From positions 1-57,126 of the forward strand of contig CANGKZ010000034.1 of NCBI GenBank assembly GCA_947454705.1: a stretch of 57,126 bases of DNA. The letters run 5' to 3'. This document shows positions 36,315-44,355 of the stretch, in pieces (within the stretch, counting starts at the first letter, position 1; each line of letters starts with the position of its first letter). The notes under the pieces were generated by a model, which was not told the DNA's origin, did no database searches, and saw only the letters and a program-made list of their open reading frames with translations. This DNA comes from Verrucomicrobiota bacterium (GTDB taxonomy: Bacteria; Verrucomicrobiota; Verrucomicrobiia; Limisphaerales; UBA9464). The translations under genes and the position numbers were made by a program.

Positions 36315-36901
36315 TCGAAGACTTCCGTGGAAACAGGCGCCTTGTCCTCACGAATCTTCGGATTGGGCGGATGCGTGCCGCGGAGCGTGAAGATGTAGCT
36401 CGCCACGGAGTGGATGTCGGACGGCGTCAGCACGCCCTTCCAGGTGAGCATGCCTTTCTCGGGAACGCCGGTGATGATGGTCTTCAGGTTGTCGCTGAAC
36501 TTGTCGCCGTGGATCCAGTAGTCGTCGCACAGGTTGGGGCCCACGAGGCCGCCACCGTCGGCGCGATGACACGGAGCGCAGTAGGTCGCGAAGACCTGTC
36601 CGCCCTTGGCGAGGATGACCGGATCCTTGGAGGGCTCGAGCGAACCGAGCGAGGATTCGAACTTGGCCTGCGCCTCATCCTTGATGGCGTTGCCGATGGC
36701 CATTTCCTTGGAATAGGCGGCGATCTGGAGATCCCCGCGCTTCAGGACGTGGTAGTACACCATGTACACGATCGCAAACAGGGTGCAGAGGTTGAACAGC
36801 CAGACCCACCAGCGGGGCAGATTGTTGTCCAGCTCCTGGATTCCATCGTATTCGTGATCCAGCAGCAGCGGGTCCTTCTTGGGGTCCTTGGGATTATTCA
36901 T
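36311..36901 (-). CDS. ccoP: cbb3-type oxidase subunit III (CcoP), one heme c
   Basis: The protein has 196 residues with one transmembrane helix (NLPRWWVWLFNLCTLFAIVY). The segment LLLDHEYDGIQELDNNLPRW is a clear CcoP hallmark. A single heme c site CAPCH is at 108-112; proteobacterial CcoP has two and is near 300 residues, so this is the short mono-heme form. It should relay electrons from soluble cytochromes to CcoO. The ATG at 36901 has AGGAGA eight bases upstream and overlaps the end of the preceding small gene; a start at 36940 is possible but unsupported. Confidence 0.93.
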   Translation of the reverse strand: MNNPKDPKKDPLLLDHEYDGIQELDNNLPRWWVWLFNLCTLFAIVYMVYYHVLKRGDLQIAAYSKEMAIGNAIKDEAQAKFESSLGSLEPSKDPVILAKGGQVFATYCAPCHRADGGGLVGPNLCDDYWIHGDKFSDNLKTIITGVPEKGMLTWKGVLTPSDIHSVASYIFTLRGTHPPNPKIREDKAPVSTEVFE

Positions 36902-37094
36902 GGCGGGAATCTCCTGCGGCGGTTTCGGCGTTGCGGTCATCGGCGAGCGGCAAGGCGCCCATGGAATCCATCAGCGACTTTCTCTGGGCAAAGGTCCAGA
37001 TCATCGCGCCGGTGAACACGGTGAAGAAGAGGCAGACCGAGATGACGCCGTAGAGGCCGACGCCACCCATGTCGCTCAGTACGTTTTTGATCAT
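36894..37094 (-). CDS. ccoQ: CcoQ-like small cbb3 oxidase subunit
   Basis: A 66-residue single-helix membrane protein (GVISVCLFFTVFTGAMIWTF) with a hydrophilic cytoplasmic tail. Position (between ccoNO and ccoP), size and the helix followed by AQRKS support CcoQ, which stabilises the complex. The sequence itself is poorly conserved, so the assignment rests mainly on the cluster. Its stop overlaps the ccoP start by eight bases (ATGAATAA). Confidence 0.85.
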   Translation of the reverse strand: MIKNVLSDMGGVGLYGVISVCLFFTVFTGAMIWTFAQRKSLMDSMGALPLADDRNAETAAGDSRHE

Positions 37095-37101
37095 GGCTGG
37101 T

Positions 37102-39285
37102 TTAGTGGGTGGTGGTGAGGGTTGCGGCGACGGCGGGCGAGAGCGCGGGTTCCGCGCTCGCGGTCTTCGGTGCCGACTTGATGTCGGTGCCGAGGCGTTG
37201 GAGGTAGGCGATCAGGCCCACGATTTCCGAGTCAGCCGGCGCATTGGTCACCGCGCCGATCTTCAGGTTCGCGACGATTTTCTTGGCCTGCAGCGCCAGG
37301 TCCTTCTGGGCCTGTCCGTTTTCGTAACCCGCGGGGTAGGGCACACCGATCTTGCGCAGCGCCGAGATGCGGGCCGGCAGGGCATTGGTGGCCAGCGACT
37401 GGCTCAGCAGCCAGGGATAGGGAGGCATGATCGATCCCGGCGAGGTGGAGCGGGGATTCTCCATGTGGTTGTAATGCCAGGCATCGGGATACTTGCCGCC
37501 GACGCGATGGAGGTCCGGTCCGGTACGCTTCGAGCCCCAGAGGAACGGATGATCGAACACGAACTCACCGGCCTTGGAGTATTCGCCGTAGCGCTCGGTT
37601 TCGGAGCGGAACGGACGGATCATCTGCGAATGGCAGCCCACGCAGCCTTCGCGGATGTAAATGTCGCGACCGAGCACTTCCAGCGGGCTGTAGGGCTTCA
37701 CGCTCGACAGGGTGGGAACATTGCTCTGGATCAGGAACATTGGGATGATTTCCACCAGACCGCCGACGGCGATCGCAACCACCGCCAGGATGGTGAGCAG
37801 CACCGGCTTCGATTCGAGCCAGCGGTGACCCTTTTCCGCAGGGCCGCTGTGGCTGGTCTCGGAGAGCGAGGCCGCCTGCGCTTCGGTGTCGGGTTCGAAC
37901 ACGCCGCTCTTCGCGGTCTTGTAGAGGTTGTACGCACCAATTGCGGTACCGATGATGTAGAGGCTGCCGCCGATCGCGCGGAGGCGGTACATCGGGACAA
38001 TCTGCAGCACGGTTTCGAGGAAGTTCGGATATTGGAGGAATCCGTCCTTGGTGAATTCCTTCCACATCAGGCCCTGCGTCACGCCGGCCCAGTACATCGG
38101 CACCGCGTAGAACATGATGCCCAGCAGGCCGAGCCAGAAGTGCCAGTTGGCCAGCTTCACCGAGTACAGCGAGGTGCGGTACAGGCGGGGGAAGAGGTAG
38201 TAAAGCATCGAGAAGGTCAGGAAGCCGTTCCAACCCAGAGCGCCAGTGTGAACGTGGGCGATCGTCCAGTCGGTGTAGTGGGAGAGCGAATTCACCGACT
38301 TGATCGAGAGCATCGGGCCTTCGAGCGTGGCCATGCCGTACGCGGTGACCGCGACGACCATGAACTTCAGCATCGGATCCTGGCGGACCTTGTCCCACGC
38401 GCCGCGCAGGGTGAGGAGGCCGTTCAACATGCCGCCCCAGGAGGGAGCCACGAGCATGACCGAGAACACCATGCCGAGGGACTGCGCCCAGTCAGGCAGC
38501 GCGGTGTAGAGCAAATGGTGCGGGCCCGCCCAGATGTAGAGGAAAATCAGCGCCCAGAAGTGGATGATCGAGAGCCGGTAGCTGAACACCGGGCGATTCG
38601 CGGCCTTGGGCAGGAAGTAATACATCAGGCCCAGGTACGGCGTGGTGAGGAAGAACGCCACGGCGTTGTGGCCGTACCACCATTGGACCAGCGCGTCCTG
38701 CACGCCGGCATAGACCGAGTAGCTCTTGAACAGCCCGGCCGGCATTTCCATCGAGTTCACGATGTGCAGCACCGCGACCGTGAGGGCCGTGGCGATGTAG
38801 AACCAGAGGGCCACGTAGAGGTGTTTCTCGCGCCGGCGGATGATCGTGCCGAGCAGGTTCACCGTGAAGGCCACCCAGATCAGCGCGATGGCGATGTCGA
38901 TCGGCCACTCGAGTTCCGCGTATTCCTTGCTGGTGGTGAGACCGAGCGGGAGGGTGATGGCGGCAGCGACGATGATCGCGTTCCATCCCCAGAAGTTGAT
39001 CCAACTCAGGGCATCGCTGAACATGCGCGCCTTGCACAAGCGCTGCAGCGAATAGTACACGCCCATGAACATGCCGTTGCCGACGAAGGCGAAGATTACG
39101 GCGTTGGTATGGAGGGGCCGGAGCCGTCCAAAGGTCACGAACTGGAGGCTCAGGTTCGCCTCCGGCCAGAACAATTGAATGGCGGCTAGGAGACCGGCGC
39201 TCATGCCCACCAGGCCCCAGATGACCGTTGCGATCGCGAACGCTCGCACGATCCGATTGTCGTATTTGAAGGACTCTATCTTCAT
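37102..39285 (-). CDS. ccoNO: Fused cbb3 oxidase subunits I and II (CcoNO)
   Basis: 727 residues in one frame. Residues 1-470 are CcoN: low-spin heme ligand in RPLHTNAVIFAF (His 59), CuB ligands in WWYGHNAVAF (His 206) and WAGPHHLLY (His 256/257), and heme ligands in WTIAHVHTGALGWNGF (His 344/346). After a linker (about 470-505) comes the CcoO part with one anchor helix and the heme c motif REGCVGCHSQMIRPF, ending in a low-complexity alanine/threonine tail. This is the oxygen-reducing, proton-pumping core. The CcoN-CcoO fusion is known in Bacteroidetes and some other phyla. Four bases overlap ccoS upstream. Confidence 0.96.
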   Translation of the reverse strand: MKIESFKYDNRIVRAFAIATVIWGLVGMSAGLLAAIQLFWPEANLSLQFVTFGRLRPLHTNAVIFAFVGNGMFMGVYYSLQRLCKARMFSDALSWINFWGWNAIIVAAAITLPLGLTTSKEYAELEWPIDIAIALIWVAFTVNLLGTIIRRREKHLYVALWFYIATALTVAVLHIVNSMEMPAGLFKSYSVYAGVQDALVQWWYGHNAVAFFLTTPYLGLMYYFLPKAANRPVFSYRLSIIHFWALIFLYIWAGPHHLLYTALPDWAQSLGMVFSVMLVAPSWGGMLNGLLTLRGAWDKVRQDPMLKFMVVAVTAYGMATLEGPMLSIKSVNSLSHYTDWTIAHVHTGALGWNGFLTFSMLYYLFPRLYRTSLYSVKLANWHFWLGLLGIMFYAVPMYWAGVTQGLMWKEFTKDGFLQYPNFLETVLQIVPMYRLRAIGGSLYIIGTAIGAYNLYKTAKSGVFEPDTEAQAASLSETSHSGPAEKGHRWLESKPVLLTILAVVAIAVGGLVEIIPMFLIQSNVPTLSSVKPYSPLEVLGRDIYIREGCVGCHSQMIRPFRSETERYGEYSKAGEFVFDHPFLWGSKRTGPDLHRVGGKYPDAWHYNHMENPRSTSPGSIMPPYPWLLSQSLATNALPARISALRKIGVPYPAGYENGQAQKDLALQAKKIVANLKIGAVTNAPADSEIVGLIAYLQRLGTDIKSAPKTASAEPALSPAVAATLTTTH

Positions 39286-39476
39286 TTCAGGTTTTCGGTT
39301 TCGGGTTCAGAAAGATTGCTCAGGGGCGCACGCACTGCGTCGTCTTCGCCGAGGATCCGCATCGCCGGAGTGTCCGTGTCCTCGAACTGTCCGTTTCGAA
39401 CGGACCAGATGAACGCGAGGAGAAATGCGCCGGCGAAGGCAAGACTCACGGGGATGAGTATGAGGATGACGTTCAT
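39282..39476 (-). CDS. ccoS: CcoS cbb3 oxidase assembly protein
   Basis: This 64-residue protein has one N-terminal helix, NVILILIPVSLAFAGAFLLA, followed by FIWSVRNGQFEDTDTPAMRI, which is the diagnostic CcoS pattern (W..xxGQFDD...P..R). CcoS is required for insertion of heme and copper into CcoN. It overlaps ccoI upstream and ccoNO downstream by four bases each (ATGA), so translation is coupled along the whole cluster. The gene order I-S-NO-Q-P-G-H differs from the proteobacterial NOQP-GHIS. Confidence 0.94.
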   Translation of the reverse strand: MNVILILIPVSLAFAGAFLLAFIWSVRNGQFEDTDTPAMRILGEDDAVRAPLSNLSEPETENLK

Positions 39477-42064
39477 GACTGCTTCTCTTCCTTTGTCGTG
39501 GTCTTAGCAGGGATTGGGTTGTTCGACTCGGCAACGGAAGGGGAAAGCGGGGCTCCGAGGCATCGGCGTCCAGCCCAGTGGGTTGCACCACAGGCCACGG
39601 CCACCACGGTGGCGGAGCTCAGCGGCATCAGGATGGCGCAGTCGATCGGCGAAAGATTTCCGCTCGCGGCAATCGCGAGTCCGATCAGGTTGTAGGCGGT
39701 CGATACCCCAAAACTGATACGCACCACGCGCACCGCGGCTGCGGAGAAATCAATCAGGTTGCGCACCTGCGGGAGTCGCGACGCCTCCAGAATCACATCG
39801 CTCGCCGGGGAGAATGCCCCCACTTCCTCCACCACGGCGACACCGACCGAGCCTTCGCGCAGCGCGCCGGCATCGTTCAAACCATCGCCGACCATCATCA
39901 CGCGGCGTCCTCCGTCCTGAAGCGAGCGGACGTGCGAAAGCTTGTCCGCAGGGCTTTGATGAAAGCGCATTGATTCCAGCCCGTGAAACAAGGGCGAGAA
40001 CCGATCCCGTTCCCGTTCGGAATCTCCGCTCAGAAGCTCGACGCGAAGGTCCTGCTGGAGCGACCGAATCAACGTGTCCACCTCGGGACGCAGCGGACTC
40101 GAAAGGGCGAAACCGCCCCGGAACTTGCCATTGAACGCCACCCAGACGGATTGCGAATCATCGGTCGTTTCGGGCACCGCGATGCCGGTTTGAGCCAGCC
40201 AGGCACGCGATCCGAGACGAACCTCGGTTTCGTTCCAGAATCCGCTGACGCCACGGCCCAGGGTTTCCTGAAACTTCATTCCCGCCTCGGTTGAACGTCC
40301 GCTGGAAACGGAGGAATCACTCAACGGCCGGACCAATTCCACCAGGCGCTGGGCCAGGGGATGCGTGGAATGTCGCGCCACTTCAAACAGCGCGCGGCGC
40401 TCCAAGGCACTGAGCGGTTCTCCGAGGAAACGCATCGATCCCGAGCGCGGCACCGTCAGCGTGCCGGTCTTGTCGAACACCACCGTGTCCACGCGGGCCA
40501 GCGATTCAATCACCCCGGAGTTGCGCAGGAAAATGCCCTGGCGGCCGAGCAGACGCTGCCCGGTTCCGAGCGTGATCGGCGCCGCCAGCGCGAGCGCGCA
40601 GGGGCAGGCGACGATGAGCACCGAAGTGAACGACTTCACCGCCTTGTCCGGGCTGCGCACTGCCCAGAACAGGCAGGATGCGAGCGCGATCCCAAGAATG
40701 ATCCACGTGAACCGGCGGCTGTAGCGGTGCGTGAGCGTGTCGAAGGCATCCCCCTTGGGCTTGCGAAAGGCATCCTGATCCCAGAGCGAGGTGAGATGGC
40801 TCTGCGAAACCGGCTTGATGATCTCCAGATCGACCGATCCGCCCACCTGGCGGCCTCCGGCGTACACCGATTCGCCGGCGGTTTTTTGCGCCGGAATGGA
40901 TTCCCCGGTGACGAAGCTGTAATCGATCACCGCGCCCTCGGACAGCACCCGTGAATCCGCCGGAACCAGTTCCCCGTTGCGAACGCGGATGCGGTCGCCG
41001 ACCGCGAGACGATCCAGCGCGACCCGGTTCTCCGAGGCGTTTTGCGAATCGATGCGAAGCACCGACAGCGGAAAAAACGAGCGGTAATCGCGGTCAAACG
41101 AAAGGCGCTCGAAGGTCTTTTGTTGAAAGATTCGACCGCAAAGCAGGAAAAACAGGAGTCCTGCCAGGGAATCGAAATATCCTTCACCGCGCCCGCTGAC
41201 CACCTCCCAGACGCTCTGGAGCCAGATCGCGGCGATACCGGCGGCGATCGGAATATCGATGCTCATCCGGCGCTGACGGAAGGCGAACAACGAGGCCCGC
41301 CAGTAATCGAGCGCACTGTACGCCACCACGGGCACCGACAATCCCAGGCTCAACCAGCCGAACAGCACCTTGAAGCCCGGTCCGCTGAACGAATCGAGCC
41401 CGAAATAAGCGGGCAGACTGAACAGCATCGTGTTCCCGAACACAAACCCGGCGACCGCAACCTGGAGCCAGAGTCGGCGCGAAACTGGGTCCGATTTCCG
41501 TTCGAGATCCGCGAGGTTGAGATCGGGCGCGTAGCCGAGCGAATCGAGCAGGGCGGCGACTTTCGACAGCGGGATCTGGACCGGATTGAACGAGACCGTG
41601 ACCTCCTTGCGGGTGAATGCGACCGAGGATCGTCCGATACCAGGATTGAGGCGGAAGAGGTTCTCCAGCAGCCACACGCAGGCCACGCAATGAATCGCGG
41701 GCAGGCGGAAGGTGACACGAGTCACCGAGGCATCCTGAAAATGAACAAAACGCCCAAAAACCTCGGCAGAATCGAGGAATGCGTAGCGATCCACCACCGC
41801 ATTCGCTCCCACCGTGACCGGCTTTCCGGAGCGCTCGGCGAGGTTGTAAAAGCCGTCGAGACCGTTCTCCGACAGCAGCTCGTACACCGTCTTGCAGCCG
41901 GCGCAGCAGAAGGATTTTCCGTCGGTCCGCGAGGCGGTTCCGAGCTCGGCTGCGGCGGCCGCAGTGCACGGGCTTCCGCAGTGGAAACACACGGTCGCCC
42001 GCTCCGAAGAGCGTGCCGTCGAATCCCGATCGATGAGTGAGTCAAAACCAGCCGTTGCCTGCAT
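39473..42064 (-). CDS. ccoI: CcoI copper-translocating P-type ATPase
   Basis: About 863 residues. The N-terminus has a cysteine cluster (CFHCGSPC; CCAGCKTVYELL) and a degenerate HMA domain (PAIHCVACVWLLENLF). The membrane CPC motif is in VACPCALALAAPITLG, the phosphorylation site in VVFDKTGTLTVPRSG and the hinge in VMMVGDGLNDAGAL. This is the FixI/CcoI (CopA2) group that exports Cu(I) for cbb3 assembly. It is the first gene of the cluster, transcribed from the 42065-42183 region. I prefer the ATG at 42064, preceded by AGGTGG seven bases upstream; an ATG at 42091 would add nine residues. Confidence 0.95.
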   Translation of the reverse strand: MQATAGFDSLIDRDSTARSSERATVCFHCGSPCTAAAAAELGTASRTDGKSFCCAGCKTVYELLSENGLDGFYNLAERSGKPVTVGANAVVDRYAFLDSAEVFGRFVHFQDASVTRVTFRLPAIHCVACVWLLENLFRLNPGIGRSSVAFTRKEVTVSFNPVQIPLSKVAALLDSLGYAPDLNLADLERKSDPVSRRLWLQVAVAGFVFGNTMLFSLPAYFGLDSFSGPGFKVLFGWLSLGLSVPVVAYSALDYWRASLFAFRQRRMSIDIPIAAGIAAIWLQSVWEVVSGRGEGYFDSLAGLLFFLLCGRIFQQKTFERLSFDRDYRSFFPLSVLRIDSQNASENRVALDRLAVGDRIRVRNGELVPADSRVLSEGAVIDYSFVTGESIPAQKTAGESVYAGGRQVGGSVDLEIIKPVSQSHLTSLWDQDAFRKPKGDAFDTLTHRYSRRFTWIILGIALASCLFWAVRSPDKAVKSFTSVLIVACPCALALAAPITLGTGQRLLGRQGIFLRNSGVIESLARVDTVVFDKTGTLTVPRSGSMRFLGEPLSALERRALFEVARHSTHPLAQRLVELVRPLSDSSVSSGRSTEAGMKFQETLGRGVSGFWNETEVRLGSRAWLAQTGIAVPETTDDSQSVWVAFNGKFRGGFALSSPLRPEVDTLIRSLQQDLRVELLSGDSERERDRFSPLFHGLESMRFHQSPADKLSHVRSLQDGGRRVMMVGDGLNDAGALREGSVGVAVVEEVGAFSPASDVILEASRLPQVRNLIDFSAAAVRVVRISFGVSTAYNLIGLAIAASGNLSPIDCAILMPLSSATVVAVACGATHWAGRRCLGAPLSPSVAESNNPIPAKTTTKEEKQS

Positions 42065-42183
42065 GTGATGCCACCTATTGGCGGTGGACATCCTCTTCAG
42101 ACACCGGCTGGACTGCTTCCCGTCCTTTGGTCTTTGCCGGTCGCCTTTTGCGCCGGCTCAACTAATGACCCAAAGTGGTACAA

Positions 42184-42205
42184 CTGTTCCGGGATGCCGG
42201 AACAG
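42184..42205 (-). terminator. Hairpin between the aldo/keto reductase gene and the cbb3 cluster
   Basis: A perfect nine-base stem, CTGTTCCGG / CCGGAACAG with loop GATG, lies 12 bases past the stop of the aldo/keto reductase. Only a weak T-rich stretch follows on the minus strand (TTGTACCACTTT), so its strength as a terminator is uncertain. It separates the two minus-strand units. Confidence 0.5.
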
Positions 42206-42216
42206 CGGGGATCCCG

Positions 42217-43149
42217 TCAGTTGTTCTTCGGCAATCCCTCGAGATGGCCGAGGTTTTTTACGGGGGCAAAAATCGACTGCACCTCGGCCAGGAGCTCCAA
42301 ATCCATCGGCTCTGCGGCCCACTTGGCCCAGTTGCGGATGTTCTCCGGATTGGCGCTGCCGGCGACCGTCGTGGTGATGTCCGGATTGGCCACGCTGAAC
42401 TGGAGGGCCAGCTTGGCGATGTCCACCCCGCGGCTGGAGCAGAGTTCCGCAGCGGCGCGGGCGGCGGCCTTCACGGATTCGGGCTCCTTGAGCCAGGCGG
42501 GAAGGGGGGCGCGGGTCAGCAGGCGGGCGCTGAACGGACCGGCGTTCATCGCACCAATGCCCCTGGACTTCAGGTAGGGAACCGTCTCGTCCGCAAACCG
42601 CGTGTTCTGCAGCGTGTACTGGTTGTAGCTCAGCACGCAGTCCACCGGGGTCTGGTCGGCGATGAACTTGAAGATCTTCTGCGGATATCCGCTGAACCCG
42701 ATGTACTTCACCTTGCCGGCGGCCTGCGCCTTGCGGAGCGCGGGCAGGGTTTCATCGACGATCTGCTGCATCTCCACGAACTCAATGTCGTGGCAGAGCA
42801 CGACGTCGAGATGCCCGGTGCCGAGGCGATGCAGGGAGACGTCGATCGACTCCGCCACCCGTTTCGCCGAGAAATCGAAGTGCTGCAGGTCGTAGCGCCC
42901 AAGTTTGGTGCAGATCTTGTAGCTGTCGCGCGGCACGCCCTTCAACGCCACGCCGAGGAGCACCTCGCTCATGCCGCGTCCGTAGAACGGGGAGGTGTCG
43001 ATGAAATTGAGCCCGCAATCGAGCGCCACCCGCACGCTCTGAAGCGCCTCATCCAGGGTGACCGAACGGAATTCCTGACCGAGGGAACTCGCACCAAAAC
43101 TGAGAATCGGGAGCAACATTCCCGTCTGCCCCAACACACGTGTTTGCAT
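42217..43149 (-). CDS. Aldo/keto reductase
   Basis: A 310-residue NAD(P)H-dependent TIM-barrel oxidoreductase. MQTRVLGQTGMLLPILSFGA is the typical start. FIDTSPFYGRGMSEVLLGVA carries the catalytic aspartate and tyrosine, KICTKLGRY the lysine, and DVVLCHDIEF the position of the catalytic histidine. Later YIGFSGYPQKIF and the C-terminal NADP-binding region (PDITTTVAGSANPENIRN) are also present. It resembles L-galactose dehydrogenase/YghZ-like members, but the substrate is open. The ATG at 43149 begins the conserved domain. It follows the DUF5009 gene by 84 bases and may belong to the same unit. Confidence 0.9.
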   Translation of the reverse strand: MQTRVLGQTGMLLPILSFGASSLGQEFRSVTLDEALQSVRVALDCGLNFIDTSPFYGRGMSEVLLGVALKGVPRDSYKICTKLGRYDLQHFDFSAKRVAESIDVSLHRLGTGHLDVVLCHDIEFVEMQQIVDETLPALRKAQAAGKVKYIGFSGYPQKIFKFIADQTPVDCVLSYNQYTLQNTRFADETVPYLKSRGIGAMNAGPFSARLLTRAPLPAWLKEPESVKAAARAAAELCSSRGVDIAKLALQFSVANPDITTTVAGSANPENIRNWAKWAAEPMDLELLAEVQSIFAPVKNLGHLEGLPKNN

Positions 43150-43233
43150 CGGGGCAACCAAACCGCCTGCGGCCCGGGAAGGGGAGAAAAAAGTGGCGCG
43201 TCCGTCGTGCAAAAATCCCGGCGAGAACCCGGT

Positions 43234-44355
43234 CTAGAGTTTGAAAAAGATCCTGCGTCGATGGAGCCAGGCGAGCACTCCCCACGCGGCGAGCGCGAAG
43301 GCCAGGTGCTGGAACACCGGAAACCACTCCGCTCCGAGCATGGGCTTGAGCGGCGCAAACCACGCCGTGGTGGCACTACGGAACCATCCGCCGAAGCAGT
43401 TGCCCATCACGTAGGCCGCCGTGGAGTTCATGCCCACGATCTGCAACGGCACGCTCCAAGCACGCCAGTTGCGGATCTCGATCGCTCCATAGAACGCCGC
43501 GAGAATCAGCGTGGTCCATCCGCCGGCATACACCGCAAAGCTGGGAGTCCAGATGCGCTTGATCAGCGGAAACACCGGGCTCATCGCGAGTCCCGCGATC
43601 ACTGCTCCGAGCCCCGCAATCCCGAGCTGACGCAGCACGGTGCGGCGTTGTTCCTCGGTGTTGGCGGCGCGGATCAGCGTCCCGGCCATCACGCCGAAAA
43701 TCAGCGTGGCCGTGGAGGGAATCGCATTCAGCCCCACATAGTATCCCGAGTAATTACGCCCGATCAGCCACTGGTCCACCGCGCTGCCGAGATTGTCGTG
43801 GCTCATCGCCCAGGGGCCTCCGGGGCCGTTGAACGGGTTGAACATCCACGTAAGTTGATACGCGGTGAGAATGACCCCGGCCGCGATGGCCTGGGTGCGA
43901 ATCGGCCGTCCCACTGCGAAGAAGGCGAAGACATACGCGATCGCGATTTGCTGCAACACGCGGATGAACCCGATCTGAATCCGGTCCGCGCCGAAATGAT
44001 CGAGCGCAATGCCAAGGGCCGTCAGTCCCAGGGCACGCAGGACCACGTGGCCGAAGCGGCTCATCCAGGAATCCCCACGTTCGGCGCGACGCCCAAAGGC
44101 AAACGGCATCGACACCCCGACCATGAACATGAACGAGGGCTGGATCAGGTCCCAGAACACGCATCCCTTCCACTCCACGTGCTCATTCTGCACCGCCAGC
44201 CAGTGCCAGCCCGGAAATGAGCGCAATGACTGAAAAATCCCGCCGCAGAGCAGGAGGAACATGATCGCGCCGCGGTAGGCATCCAGCGACTGGAGGCGCG
44301 CGGGTGTACCAAGTTCAGCCCTGCTCTGGGGCGTTGTAGGGTTCGGCGGGTTCAT
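43234..44355 (-). CDS. DUF5009 acyltransferase-like membrane protein (second copy)
   Basis: 373 residues, about ten transmembrane helices. It begins with RLQSLDAYRGAIMFLLLCGG, the LDAYRG signature of the COG4299/DUF5009 group, and shares layout with the protein at 1558-2727 (IQPSFMFMVGVSMPFAFGRR; GFIRVLQQIAIAYVFAFF). It probably acetylates a carbohydrate on the outer side of the inner membrane. The start codon overlaps the stop of the upstream Tat protein by four bases (ATGA), so the two are made together, which suggests they act on the same compound. Confidence 0.82.
   Translation of the reverse strand: MNPPNPTTPQSRAELGTPARLQSLDAYRGAIMFLLLCGGIFQSLRSFPGWHWLAVQNEHVEWKGCVFWDLIQPSFMFMVGVSMPFAFGRRAERGDSWMSRFGHVVLRALGLTALGIALDHFGADRIQIGFIRVLQQIAIAYVFAFFAVGRPIRTQAIAAGVILTAYQLTWMFNPFNGPGGPWAMSHDNLGSAVDQWLIGRNYSGYYVGLNAIPSTATLIFGVMAGTLIRAANTEEQRRTVLRQLGIAGLGAVIAGLAMSPVFPLIKRIWTPSFAVYAGGWTTLILAAFYGAIEIRNWRAWSVPLQIVGMNSTAAYVMGNCFGGWFRSATTAWFAPLKPMLGAEWFPVFQHLAFALAAWGVLAWLHRRRIFFKL

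Noticed and set aside
37069-39189. A long plus-strand open frame (706 codons) opposite ccoNO
   Set aside because: It is a by-product of high GC on the strand opposite a well-supported oxidase gene; composition is rich in Arg, His, Gly and Asp and no domain is visible.
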